Shown here: positions 20,568-29,422 of the stretch, piece after piece
Layout of the letters: every line of letters starts with the position of its first letter
How positions within the stretch are numbered: the first letter of the stretch is position 1
DNA from: Chondromyces crocatus
GTDB lineage: Bacteria; Myxococcota_A; Polyangia; Polyangiales; Polyangiaceae
Direction: 5' to 3'
NCBI RefSeq assembly: GCF_001189295.1
Contig: NZ_CP012159.1
Coordinates: 10,311,856-10,375,855, forward strand
DNA: 64,000 nt
Translations under genes and position numbers: made by a program
Notes under the pieces: model-generated
Database searches by the model: none
What the model was told of the DNA's origin: nothing
The model's input: only the letters and a program-made list of their open reading frames with translations

Positions 20568-21272
20568 ATGTTCACCGGGCTGGTCGAGACGATCGGCGTC
20601 CTGCGCCGCCGCGCAGGCGCCCCCCTCGCGCGTGCGCTGATCGAGGGTCAGCTCGGCGTTCTGGTGCTCGGCGACTCCATCAGCGTCAACGGCGCATGCC
20701 TCACCGTCGATCGCATCACCCCGGGCGGCTTCGAGTGCGACATGTCGCCGGAAACGCTGGAGCGGACGACCCTGGGACGGCTCCCCCTCGGGGCGCGGGT
20801 CCACCTGGAGCCTGCGACTCCCCTCGGCGGCCGCATGGGGGGTCACGTCGTCCTGGGGCACGTCGACGGCATCGGCCGGGTGACGGCCACCGAGCGCGCC
20901 GGCGCCGCCCTCCGCCTGGAGGTCAGTGCCCCAGCCGAGCTCGCGCGGTTCATCGCCCAGAAAGGCTCCATCGCCATCGACGGCGCCAGCCTGACCGTCA
21001 ACGCCGCAGGCGAACCACGAGGCTCATCCTTCACCTTCGATGTCATGCTGGTCCCCCACACCCTGGGGAAGACCTTGCTCGGCGAGCTCAAGCCGGGATC
21101 CGCGGTGAACCTTGAAGTCGACGTGCTCGCGCGCTACGTGGCGCGACAGCTAGAGGTCGTGGCGCTGCAGGGTCGCAGCGTCCCCACCCACGAGGGGCGG
21201 GAGGAAGCGGATGAGCATGTCGATCCTGATCAACGAATCCTCCAGAAGCTACGAGCCGCAGGCTTCGCCTGA
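20568..21272 (+). CDS. ribE: Riboflavin synthase, alpha subunit
   Basis: RibE dismutates two molecules of 6,7-dimethyl-8-ribityllumazine into riboflavin and a pyrimidine. The 234-residue protein shows the tandem lumazine-binding repeats: MFTGLVETIGVL at the start with GDSISVNGACLTV in the first barrel, and GGHVVLGHVDGIG with GSIAIDGASLTVN in the second, then the trimerisation helix VLARYVARQLE. The tail is about 25 residues longer than usual (PTHEGREEADEH onward) because it reads into the next gene, overlapping it by 62 bp. No FMN riboswitch is expected, as pilZ lies directly upstream. Confidence 0.95.
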   Translation: MFTGLVETIGVLRRRAGAPLARALIEGQLGVLVLGDSISVNGACLTVDRITPGGFECDMSPETLERTTLGRLPLGARVHLEPATPLGGRMGGHVVLGHVDGIGRVTATERAGAALRLEVSAPAELARFIAQKGSIAIDGASLTVNAAGEPRGSSFTFDVMLVPHTLGKTLLGELKPGSAVNLEVDVLARYVARQLEVVALQGRSVPTHEGREEADEHVDPDQRILQKLRAAGFA

Positions 21273-22452
21273 CGCTGCTGGAAACGCCATGACACAACGG
21301 CTGACGATCGACGGCGCCGTGCTCGACCGGGTGAACCGCGGTCTCGAGCAGATTCGCGCTGGGCGCATGGTCATCCTCGTCGACGACGAGGACCGCGAGA
21401 ACGAAGGCGACCTCTGCATGGCCGCCGATCTGGTGACGCCCGAGGCCATCAACTTCATGGCCATGCACGGGCGCGGCCTGATCTGCCTCACCCTCGACGA
21501 GGAGCAGGTCGCACGCCTCGAGCTGCCGATGATGGCTGCCCCGGGTCGCGGAGGCCCACCCCTCGGCACCGCCTTCACCGTCAGCATCGAAGCCCGGACC
21601 GGTGTCACCACCGGCATCAGCGCCGCCGACCGCGCCCACACGATCCGCGTCGCGATCAACCCCGATGGAAGGCCCGAGGACCTGGTGACCCCGGGCCACG
21701 TCTTCCCCCTCAAGGCCCGCCGCGGCGGTGTCCTCGTCCGCGCCGGCCAGACCGAAGGCTCTGTCGACCTCGCGCGCCTCGCCGGCCTCAGGACTGCGGG
21801 CGTCATCTGCGAGATCATGAACGACGACGGCACCATGGCCCGCATGCCGGACCTCGAAGCCTTCGCTGCGAAGCACGACCTGGTCATCCTCACCATCGCC
21901 GACCTGATCCAGTACCGCCTCCAGACCGAGCGCTTCGTGCGCCGCGTGAGCGAAGGCCCCGTGCGCCTCGACATGACCGGCTCCGAGTGGACGGGCATCG
22001 TCTACGAGATCGTTGGCGAGTCGCGCGAGTTCTTCGCCCTCGTGAAGGGCAACGTCGCCACCCCCGATCCCATTCTGTGCCGCGTCCACAGCGGCTCCCT
22101 CATCGGCGACCTCTTCAGCTCCACCCCCGCGGACGGCGGCTCCAACCTGCGCGAGGCCGTCACCGCCATCGAGAAGGCCGGCGCCGGCGTCGTCGTCTAC
22201 ATCCCCCCGCGCGGTGAGCTCCGGCAGGAGTTCGCGCAGCTCCGCAGCATCGCCGCCGGCGAACCGCCCCGTGTCGCGGAGGCCCCCTGGACCTTGCGTG
22301 AGTTCGGCCTCGGCGCCCAGGTCCTCGCCGACCTCGGCGTCCGCCAGATCCGCCTCCTCACCAACAGCCAACGCAAGATCGCGGGCCTCACGGGCTTCGG
22401 CCTCGAGGTCGTCGAACGCGTCCCGCTCTACTCCGTTCACGGCAACGCTTGA
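21211..22452 (+). CDS. ribB: RibBA/RibBX-like: DHBP synthase with degenerate GTP cyclohydrolase II domain
   Basis: The 413-residue product starts at ATG 21211, six bases after GGGAGG and inside ribE; an ATG at 21289 has no such site. Residues about 34-235 form 3,4-dihydroxy-2-butanone 4-phosphate synthase (VDDEDRENEGDL, TPGHVFPLKA, ICEIMNDDGTMAR). The usual RAGHT metal-ligand motif reads RAGQT (Gln180). Residues about 245-400 align with GTP cyclohydrolase II, but the zinc motif HSECLTGD..CDC reads HSGSLIGD..ADG, so all three cysteine ligands are replaced (Ser296, Ala307, Gly309). The cyclohydrolase is probably inactive, as in the RibBX variants described in Proteobacteria, and a true RibA should exist elsewhere. 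Confidence 0.88.
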   Translation: MSMSILINESSRSYEPQASPDAAGNAMTQRLTIDGAVLDRVNRGLEQIRAGRMVILVDDEDRENEGDLCMAADLVTPEAINFMAMHGRGLICLTLDEEQVARLELPMMAAPGRGGPPLGTAFTVSIEARTGVTTGISAADRAHTIRVAINPDGRPEDLVTPGHVFPLKARRGGVLVRAGQTEGSVDLARLAGLRTAGVICEIMNDDGTMARMPDLEAFAAKHDLVILTIADLIQYRLQTERFVRRVSEGPVRLDMTGSEWTGIVYEIVGESREFFALVKGNVATPDPILCRVHSGSLIGDLFSSTPADGGSNLREAVTAIEKAGAGVVVYIPPRGELRQEFAQLRSIAAGEPPRVAEAPWTLREFGLGAQVLADLGVRQIRLLTNSQRKIAGLTGFGLEVVERVPLYSVHGNA

Positions 22453-22472
22453 GGTTGAGGTAAGGAGCCCCC

Positions 22473-22973
22473 ATGGCAGACAGCAAGCAGACGCCCGCGG
22501 TGATCGAGGGCAACCTGGTCGTCCCGCCCGGAGCGCGGTTCGTGCTCGTGGTGAGCCGCTTCAACCACTTCATCGTCGACCGCCTCACGGAGGGCGCGCT
22601 GGATGCCATCGCCCGCCACGGTGGCGATCCCGCGCGCGTCACCATCGTTCGCGTCCCTGGCGCCTGGGAGATCCCCACCGCCGTCGCCCGCATCGCGCGC
22701 AAGGGCGGCCCCAGCGCCATCATCGCCCTCGGCGCCGTCATCCGCGGCTCCACCCCCCACTTCGACTACGTCGCGGCGGAGGTCACCAAGGGCATCGCGT
22801 CCATCGCCCTCGACACGGGTGTCCCCGTCACCTTCGGCGTCCTCACCACCGACACCATCGAGCAAGCGATCGAGCGAGCAGGCACGAAGGCTGGCAACAA
22901 AGGCTGGGAAGCCGCCGTCAGCGCCATCGAGATGGTCTCCCTCGCCGCCGCGCTGGACGGCGCCGGCCTCTAG
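22473..22973 (+). CDS. ribH: 6,7-dimethyl-8-ribityllumazine synthase
   Basis: RibH condenses the RibB product with the pyrimidinedione to give the lumazine used by RibE, usually as a 60-subunit capsid or pentamer. The 166-residue protein has [26 protein letters not shown], the catalytic His in GSTPHFDYV (His96), and [22 protein letters not shown] (phosphate-binding region). It lies 20 bp after ribB and 23 bp before nusB; ribH-nusB is a widely conserved pair. All motifs are intact. Confidence 0.96.
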   Translation: MADSKQTPAVIEGNLVVPPGARFVLVVSRFNHFIVDRLTEGALDAIARHGGDPARVTIVRVPGAWEIPTAVARIARKGGPSAIIALGAVIRGSTPHFDYVAAEVTKGIASIALDTGVPVTFGVLTTDTIEQAIERAGTKAGNKGWEAAVSAIEMVSLAAALDGAGL

Positions 22974-22996
22974 ATCTAGAGACCCCGAGGACACAC

Positions 22997-23419
22997 ATGG
23001 GTGCTCGCTCAACCGGACGAGAGTCCGCGCTGCAGATGCTTTTTGCGATCGAGGTCAATGCGGACCCCGCACCTCGCGTCGTCACCAACTACTGGCGAGA
23101 AACGCCAGGCGATCCCGAGGGCCGTGACTACGCCGACGAGATCGTCCTCGGCATCGCCGGCGACCTCGACAAGGTCGATGGCATCATCCGCAAGGCCAGC
23201 ACCAACTGGCGCATCGAGCGGATGGCGCGCGTCGACCGCAACGTCCTCCGCCTCGGCGCGTGGGAGCTGCTCCACCGTCAGGATGTCCCTCGCGCCGTCA
23301 TCCTCGACGAGGCCGTCGAGCTGGCCAAGCGCTACGGCAGCGAGGACAGCGGCTCCTTCGTCAACGGCGTCCTCGACAAGATCGCCGAGAACCTGGGCCG
23401 CCTCGACCAGGATCGCTGA
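22997..23419 (+). CDS. nusB: Transcription antitermination factor NusB
   Basis: NusB pairs with NusE (S10) to bind boxA RNA and allow antitermination in rRNA operons. The 140-residue product starts MGARSTGRESALQMLFAIEV, the conserved (R)xxAxQxLyxxe helix, and ends with the family signature AVILDEAVELAKRYGSEDSGSFVNGVLDKIA. The frame is open upstream inside ribH, but the family length and N-terminus fix the ATG at 22997. It closes the rne-pilZ-rib operon and is convergent with mutS2 across 105 bp. Confidence 0.95.
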   Translation: MGARSTGRESALQMLFAIEVNADPAPRVVTNYWRETPGDPEGRDYADEIVLGIAGDLDKVDGIIRKASTNWRIERMARVDRNVLRLGAWELLHRQDVPRAVILDEAVELAKRYGSEDSGSFVNGVLDKIAENLGRLDQDR

Positions 23420-23524
23420 AGGCTCCTCTCGGCGGGCGGGCCGCGCGCCTCGGTCGAGCTGCGCGCTCCGTGCGATGAATGGCCCACGGAACTGCGCCAA
23501 CGCCCCCCGCCAGTCTGCCTCACC

Positions 23525-26008
23525 TCACCACTTCAGCCACGCCACCGTCACCCCGCCCCCGCCCTCGCTCTGCCCACCGGCCCGCGACCGCACCACGTAG
23601 CGGTGCCCTCGCAGCGCCTCCTGCACCGCCTCGCGCAGCGCCCCCGTCCCGTGACCGTGAATGAAGAACACCACCCCCAGCCCTGCCCCCAGCGCGCGGT
23701 CGATGAACTGCTCCGCCATCGCCACGGCCTCGTGCGCCCGCAGCCCGCGCAGATCCACCGTGTTCTGTGACGTCTGCACCGGCACGTCCGGGTCCGCTGC
23801 CGCATCCAGCGACACCTTCCGCGTCGTCGGTACCGGCGGCGCCGCAGCAGCCGCAGCCTGGATCTCCCCGACGGACGTCGTCAGCTTCAGCGGCCCCGCC
23901 GCCACCCGTAGCTGCCCCCCGGCCAGCACCTCCACCACCTCCGCCTCCGCACGCAACCGCGGCACGTACACCTTCGACCCCACCTTGATCGACGCCGCGT
24001 TCACCGCGCCGCGCGGCTCGCTCACCTCCAGCGCCCGCGTCTCCAGCGCTCCCCCGATCGCCACCTTCTGCCCGATCGCGTCCAGCGCCTTCGACGCCGC
24101 CCGCAGATCGTCCTCGTTCGCCCGCCCCCGGAGCCGCGCCTGCGCCGCCCGCAGCTCCTCCCGCGCCTTGCGCAGCCCGGCCATCAGCGCCTCCCCCTCT
24201 TTACTGATGACCGCCTTCTCCTTCTCGCGCAGCCGCTTGATCTCGCTCTGCAGCTCCCGCTGCCGCGCCCGCGCCGCCTCCGCTTCTCGCTCTGCATCAG
24301 CCCGCGCCAGCTCCAGCGCCCGCCGCTCTGCCGCCAGCTTCTCCACCATCTGCTCGAAATCGAGCGCCTCCCGCGACAGGAACCGCTCCGCCCGCTCCAG
24401 CACCGTCGCCGGCACCCCGTAACGCCGCGCCACGGCCAGCGCGCTCGACGCTCCGGGGATGCCCGTCGTCAACTGAAACGTCGGGTTCATCGCGCTCATG
24501 TCGAACCCCACCGACGCGTTCTCGAAGCGCCCGTCTCCCAGCGCCAGCGCCTTCAGCCCCTCGTAGTGCGTCGTGCACGCCGTCGTCCCACCACGCGCGC
24601 ACAGGGAGTCCAGTACCGCTGCCGCCAGCGCCTCCCCCTCCCGCGGATCGGTTCCTACCGCCAGCTCGTCCAGCAGCACCAGCGCCCCTGGCCTCGTCTC
24701 CCCCAGGATCTCCGCCAGGTTCCGCACGTGTGCGCTGAACGTCGACAGGTTCTTGTGAAGGCTCTGCTCGTCCCCCACGTCAGTCAGCACCACCTCGAAC
24801 AACCCCACCCGCGACCCTGACTTCGCCGGCACCGGCAGCCCAGCGCGCACCATCAGCGCCGCGAGCCCCAGCGTCTTCAGCGCCACCGTCTTCCCGCCCG
24901 CATTGGGCCCCGAGATCACCATCGCCCGACCCGCGTCCACCGCCAGATCGCTCGGCACCACCTGCACCCCGTCCAGGGCCAGCAGCGGGTGGCGCGCCCC
25001 CAGCAGCTCGATCGACGGCCGCCGCTCCTGCCGACTCTCTTCACCTTCCTCCGCGCGTGGCGCCCCTGGACCCACCCCAGCGAACGCGTCCGCCGGGATC
25101 TCCGGAAACGTGAGCGACAGATCCTTCGAGAACCGCGCCGACGCCCCCCGCAAATCCGCGTGGCTCAGCGCCCTCGCTGCCGCCGCCACGCTCTCGATCA
25201 CCTCCCCGACCCGCGCCGTCAGCTCCGCGTAGATCGCCTGCTCTTCCCGCGTCACGTCCGCGTCGAGCATCTTCAGCCGGTTTCCCTGGTCCACCACCGT
25301 CCGCGGCTCGATGAACAGCGTCGCCCCGCTCGCGCTCGTCGCATGCATGATGCCCGGAAACCGCTCGTGCGCGTCCGAGCGCACGGGCAGCACGTAGCGC
25401 CCGTCCCGCTCCGTCCAGTAGCGGTCCTGCAGGATGTCCTCGTGCTTGTTGATCAGCTCCTCCAGCCGACGGATCAGCCGCTCTCGCTGCGACCTCCACT
25501 CCGCTCGCAGCTCCCCCAACCGCGCCGACGCCCGGTCCGACAGCGACCCGTCCAGATCGAAGGCCCCCGCCAGATCACCCGCCAGATCGTCCAGCCCAGG
25601 ATCCAGCGCGCACGCCTTGTTCAGCGCTGGCGCGTGCTGCCGCCGCCCGTGCAGGTACTGACGCAGCGTCCTCGCCACGCCCAGCACCGCGAGGACGTCA
25701 CGCAGCTCCTGGTTCGACAGCACCGCCCCGATCCGCGCCCGGTCCAGCGCCGCGTCGATCTCGGGCACATCCCGCGACGGGAGCGGCTCACCGCGCGCAT
25801 CCAGCTCGACGGCTTCCCGCACCTCGGCGAGCGCCGTCAACGCATCGTCGCGCCGCTCCGCGAACGGGAGCTCTCGCGCTGCGCGGCGCCCGCCCGGGGA
25901 CGCGCACCGCACCGCGATCGCCTCGAGGATGCGATCCCACTCCAGATCGGAGCGGGTCTTGGGGGGACAGGGAGAAGAGAGAAGATCAGAGGTGGTGAGG
26001 TCGGTCAT
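23525..26008 (-). CDS. mutS2: MutS2 family ATPase/endonuclease with Smr domain
   Basis: MutS2 proteins bind branched DNA or collided ribosomes and act in suppressing recombination or in ribosome rescue; which role holds here is not known. From ATG 26008 the product has 827 residues. It has a MutS-like core and clamp region, the ATPase with Walker A GPNAGGKT (near residue 367) and LLDELAVGTDPREGEAL (Walker B/signature), a long coiled coil rich in Ala/Glu/Arg, and a C-terminal Smr nuclease domain with VDLRGLRAHEA and IHGHGTGALREAV. The start codon overlaps the stop of the upstream sigma-54 activator (TGATG), so translation is likely coupled. Confidence 0.94.
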   Translation of the reverse strand: MTDLTTSDLLSSPCPPKTRSDLEWDRILEAIAVRCASPGGRRAARELPFAERRDDALTALAEVREAVELDARGEPLPSRDVPEIDAALDRARIGAVLSNQELRDVLAVLGVARTLRQYLHGRRQHAPALNKACALDPGLDDLAGDLAGAFDLDGSLSDRASARLGELRAEWRSQRERLIRRLEELINKHEDILQDRYWTERDGRYVLPVRSDAHERFPGIMHATSASGATLFIEPRTVVDQGNRLKMLDADVTREEQAIYAELTARVGEVIESVAAAARALSHADLRGASARFSKDLSLTFPEIPADAFAGVGPGAPRAEEGEESRQERRPSIELLGARHPLLALDGVQVVPSDLAVDAGRAMVISGPNAGGKTVALKTLGLAALMVRAGLPVPAKSGSRVGLFEVVLTDVGDEQSLHKNLSTFSAHVRNLAEILGETRPGALVLLDELAVGTDPREGEALAAAVLDSLCARGGTTACTTHYEGLKALALGDGRFENASVGFDMSAMNPTFQLTTGIPGASSALAVARRYGVPATVLERAERFLSREALDFEQMVEKLAAERRALELARADAEREAEAARARQRELQSEIKRLREKEKAVISKEGEALMAGLRKAREELRAAQARLRGRANEDDLRAASKALDAIGQKVAIGGALETRALEVSEPRGAVNAASIKVGSKVYVPRLRAEAEVVEVLAGGQLRVAAGPLKLTTSVGEIQAAAAAAPPVPTTRKVSLDAAADPDVPVQTSQNTVDLRGLRAHEAVAMAEQFIDRALGAGLGVVFFIHGHGTGALREAVQEALRGHRYVVRSRAGGQSEGGGGVTVAWLKW

Positions 26009-27924
26009 CAGGCTTCGGAAGGATCCCGCGCGACGCCTCCAGCGCCGCTCGGCATCGGGTTCTGCTCTCGTTCGAGGTAACGGAAGATGGTGCGAGGATC
26101 GACGCCCAGATCGCGCGCCGTCTGGGTCCGGTTGCCGTTGTTGCGCTCCAGCACTTCGAGCACGTAGCGGCGTTGAAACTCTTCCTTCGCCTTCTCCAGG
26201 GGAAGGATCGGCGTCTCCGCGTCCGGCCCGAGATCGAGATCCTCCGGGCCCAGGAGTGGCCGGTCGCAGAGGACCAGCGCCTTCTTGATCCTGTTCTCTA
26301 GCTGCCGGATGTTCCCGGGCCAGGTGTATTTCTTGATCGCCGCCAGCGCCGCCGGGCTGTACCCGCGCACCGGGCTCTGCAGCTCGTCGGCGTACTTCGA
26401 CAAGAGCGCCTTCGCGATGATCAACACGTCGTCCCCGCGGTCGCGCAGCGGCGGCATCCACAGGTTCACCACGTTCAGCCGGTAGTAGAGATCCTCGCGG
26501 AAGTTGTTCGCCTTGATCTCGTCCTCCAGCGTCCGGTTCGTGGCCGCGACCACCCGGATGTCCACCTTCTCCGGCTTCGAGTCACCGACCCGGAACACCA
26601 CCCGCTCTTGCAGCGCCCGCAGGAGCTTCACCTGTAGGTTCAGCGGCAGCTCCCCGATCTCGTCGAGGAACAGCGTCCCCTTGTCTGCGAGCTGGAACTT
26701 CCCTGGCCGGCTGGCGATCGCGCCCGTGAACGCCCCCTTCACGTGACCGAACAGCTCGCTCTCGATCAGGTTCTCGGGGATGGCGCCGCAGTTGATCGTG
26801 ATGAACGGCCCGTTCGCGCGGTTGCTTCGTCGGTGTACCTCGCGCGCGATCAGCTCCTTGCCCGTCCCCGTCTCGCCGGTGATGAGCACGCTGATGTCGG
26901 TCGCCGCCACCTTCTGCAGCTTCCGGAACACCTCCAGCATCGACGGGCACGCCCCGATGATCTCCCCGAAGCGCTTGTCCTTCAGCTCCGCGGTCAGCTT
27001 CTCCTTGTCGGCCCGCAGCGCGTTCACCAGGATCGCGTTCTGCAGGATCAAGGACGACTGCGACGCGAAGATCGCCAGCAGATCCAGCTGCGTCCTGTCG
27101 AACAGGTGCTTGATCTTGTCGTTGCCCACGTAGAGCGCCCCGATGAGCTGACCCTGCGCCACGAGCGGCACGCACATCACGCTGGAGAGCTTCATCGCGA
27201 TGACGCTCTCGCTGCGCCCGAACTGTGTGTCGGCGAGCGCGTCGGACACGATCACCGGCCGGTTCGACTCCAGCACCTGCTGCACGATGCTGTCGGAGAT
27301 CCCGCCTGCCGCGTTGGTGATCGCCTCCTTGCGCACGTTACGCGAGGCGCGCACCACCAGCTTGCGGTCCCCGCCCGAACTGTGCACCACCGGGTTCGAC
27401 GCGTCCGCCGCCGCCTCGGCGCCCTCGATCAAGAGCAGGAACCCCTTGTCGGCGTGGGTCACCTCGATCACGTCGTCCAGCATCGCCTCGAGCAGCTCGT
27501 CGACGCTGCTCCGGTTGCTCAACTTCTCGCTGAACGCGAACAGCTTGCGCACCCCGGCCAGCTCGGGCGACGCCGAGGTCGGCGCGCTCGCCGCCGGCTC
27601 CTCGTCGACGCTGCGCCGCGCCGCCGACGGCGCATCCGAGAACATCGAGAACCCGATCTCCGCACCGCCGAGCTGCACCCGATCGCCGTGCACCAGCCGC
27701 GCGCGCCTTTTCTTCTTGCCGTTGATCGCGATCTCCCCCTCGCGCTCGCACTCCTCGATCACGAAGTCACGGCCATCGAAAACGATCTGCGCGTGATGCT
27801 CCCGCACGCCGGCGCCAGAGAGCGCGAGATCGTTTCCGAGCGCCTTGCCGAGGGTGGTGACCGGCTTGTGCACGCTGTACAGGCGCGGCGTCCCCGCGGT
27901 CGAGAAGCACTTCAGGGTCGGCAT
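26008..27924 (-). CDS. Sigma-54-dependent activator with FHA and GAF sensor domains
   Basis: The 638-residue product from ATG 27924 (MPTLKCFSTAG) has an FHA domain (about 15-95; LGNDLALSGAGVREHHAQI), a GAF domain (about 145-300), and a sigma-54 AAA+ domain with GETGTGKE (Walker A), GAFTGA (sigma-54 contact loop) and LFLDEIGELP (Walker B). The C-terminal Fis-type helix-turn-helix includes NRTQTARDLGVDPRTIFRYL. There is no receiver domain, so the input is probably a phosphothreonine protein (FHA) and a small ligand (GAF). Such FHA activators are abundant in myxobacteria and often work with Ser/Thr kinases. Its targets are unknown. It overlaps mutS2 by one base. Confidence 0.93.
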   Translation of the reverse strand: MPTLKCFSTAGTPRLYSVHKPVTTLGKALGNDLALSGAGVREHHAQIVFDGRDFVIEECEREGEIAINGKKKRRARLVHGDRVQLGGAEIGFSMFSDAPSAARRSVDEEPAASAPTSASPELAGVRKLFAFSEKLSNRSSVDELLEAMLDDVIEVTHADKGFLLLIEGAEAAADASNPVVHSSGGDRKLVVRASRNVRKEAITNAAGGISDSIVQQVLESNRPVIVSDALADTQFGRSESVIAMKLSSVMCVPLVAQGQLIGALYVGNDKIKHLFDRTQLDLLAIFASQSSLILQNAILVNALRADKEKLTAELKDKRFGEIIGACPSMLEVFRKLQKVAATDISVLITGETGTGKELIAREVHRRSNRANGPFITINCGAIPENLIESELFGHVKGAFTGAIASRPGKFQLADKGTLFLDEIGELPLNLQVKLLRALQERVVFRVGDSKPEKVDIRVVAATNRTLEDEIKANNFREDLYYRLNVVNLWMPPLRDRGDDVLIIAKALLSKYADELQSPVRGYSPAALAAIKKYTWPGNIRQLENRIKKALVLCDRPLLGPEDLDLGPDAETPILPLEKAKEEFQRRYVLEVLERNNGNRTQTARDLGVDPRTIFRYLEREQNPMPSGAGGVARDPSEA

Positions 27925-28179
27925 TGCGGGAGAGCATAGCAGGGGCGCGGCGCGCGATGCCTCCTCACGCGGCGACACGACACCGCTGCGCCCCTTTCGG
28001 CGTGGCAGAAGACTCGGGCGCAGCCCGGTCGAGGCCACGGACGTAGCCTCGGCGGGAGCCCGAAAGCCAGGGACGCTGCGGCCCCGCCGTGAGCGCACCA
28101 CTGGCGCTCGCTCCAGCGCTGTCCCCCGCTCACCCTCCCGTCGGCCAGGCCGACCACGGATGTGCCGACGGTGAGCGCG

Positions 28180-29289
28180 CTACCAGAGCTCACCCATGAG
28201 CTGCGCCCCCATACCGCCAGGGACACTGAGCGGCCCGGCGCCGAGGACCTTCAAGAACGGACGCTCCGGCACGAGCTCCTCGTCGTTCCGCACCAGCGCG
28301 CCCGCGCGATCCGGTCGCCCGATGAACGCGCCGGCCCCGAGACCGAGCAAGCTGGCGACGCCCTGGAAGATGAGACCCGTCCGCGGATCCGAGTCGCTCC
28401 CCGCATACGCGATGTACACCGGCAGCGACGCCACCGCGCCGATCGCCGCCCCACCCCACATCCAGCCGATCTGGTTCCACGACGGCGTCCACGCCAGCGA
28501 CACGCCCACCGCGCCGGCCACCGCCACGTTGAGCCCGATGAGCCCACCCAGCGCGACCGAGTCGTTCGCCTGCCCCCAGTCCCCTCGGCTCGCGCCACCA
28601 CCGAACATCCCGCCGATCGCGCTACCCCAGACTGCGCTCGACGCGAGCAGCATGTTCGTCTTCGGGTTCGGCCGGAGCAGGTGGTAGAACGCGAACCCGG
28701 CCACACCGCCCACCGTGCCGCCGATGAACTCCGAGGTCGCCAGCCCCAGGAACGGCCACTCGTTCTTCTTGTCGGCGCTCATCCACTGGTACGACGCGAC
28801 CCCCAGCCCCTCCGCCGCGCCGATCAGCATGCCCGTCGCGATCGCCGACGGCAGCCCCTCCGGCATCCGCGGCCGGTCGGCGATGAACACCAGGACCGGC
28901 GCCGCCACACCAAGGATGCCGGGCGCGATCAGCGCCAGACCAGGGTTCTCGATCCCGAACAGCGCGTCCACCCAGATCCCCGTCCCCACGCCGTAGGCCG
29001 TCGCCGTCGCGTAGAGATAGCCAATCTCCAGCCCCGTCGAGCGCGGGCGCCCCGTGGACACTGGCTGCTGCGGATAGCCGTAACCCCCGCCGTAAGGCTG
29101 CTGCGGGTAACCGTAGCCACCGCCACCATAAGGCTGCTGCTGGGGATAGCCACCGTACGGCTGCTGCTGGGGATAGCCGCCGTAGGGCTGCTGGGGATAG
29201 CCGCCGTAGGGCTGCTGCGCGTCAGCGGTACCGAGGAAGGTGGAGACCACGAGCGCAGCCGCCAGGCCGGCGAGAGAGCGGAGTCGCAT
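28180..29289 (-). CDS. Membrane/envelope protein with N-terminal PQQPYGG repeats
   Basis: The 369-residue product starts with a signal peptide (MRLRSLAGLAAALVVSTFLGTADA). A low-complexity region of about 55 residues follows, made of PQQPYGGY-type repeats, visible in DNA as repeated GGGGATAGCC-like units between 29060 and 29220. The rest is Gly/Ala-rich with several hydrophobic stretches (about 120-300) that could be membrane helices or a small beta-rich domain. No family is recognised. Gln/Pro/Tyr/Gly repeats of this kind are typical of exported flexible regions. It stands between gpsA and the sigma-54 gene on the same strand, with gaps of 133 and 255 bp. Confidence 0.78.
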   Translation of the reverse strand: MRLRSLAGLAAALVVSTFLGTADAQQPYGGYPQQPYGGYPQQQPYGGYPQQQPYGGGGYGYPQQPYGGGYGYPQQPVSTGRPRSTGLEIGYLYATATAYGVGTGIWVDALFGIENPGLALIAPGILGVAAPVLVFIADRPRMPEGLPSAIATGMLIGAAEGLGVASYQWMSADKKNEWPFLGLATSEFIGGTVGGVAGFAFYHLLRPNPKTNMLLASSAVWGSAIGGMFGGGASRGDWGQANDSVALGGLIGLNVAVAGAVGVSLAWTPSWNQIGWMWGGAAIGAVASLPVYIAYAGSDSDPRTGLIFQGVASLLGLGAGAFIGRPDRAGALVRNDEELVPERPFLKVLGAGPLSVPGGMGAQLMGELW

Positions 29290-29422
29290 GCTCCCACCAC
29301 TCTACACGCTTCGCCGCGGCGCCTGCCACGCCGCTCACCGCCCCGACCGACGCGATCTTGCTCTCCACCCCTGCTCCACGACGCCTGCACTGCCGGCGAC
29401 GCGGCCGCCGCGGCGCCAGCGC

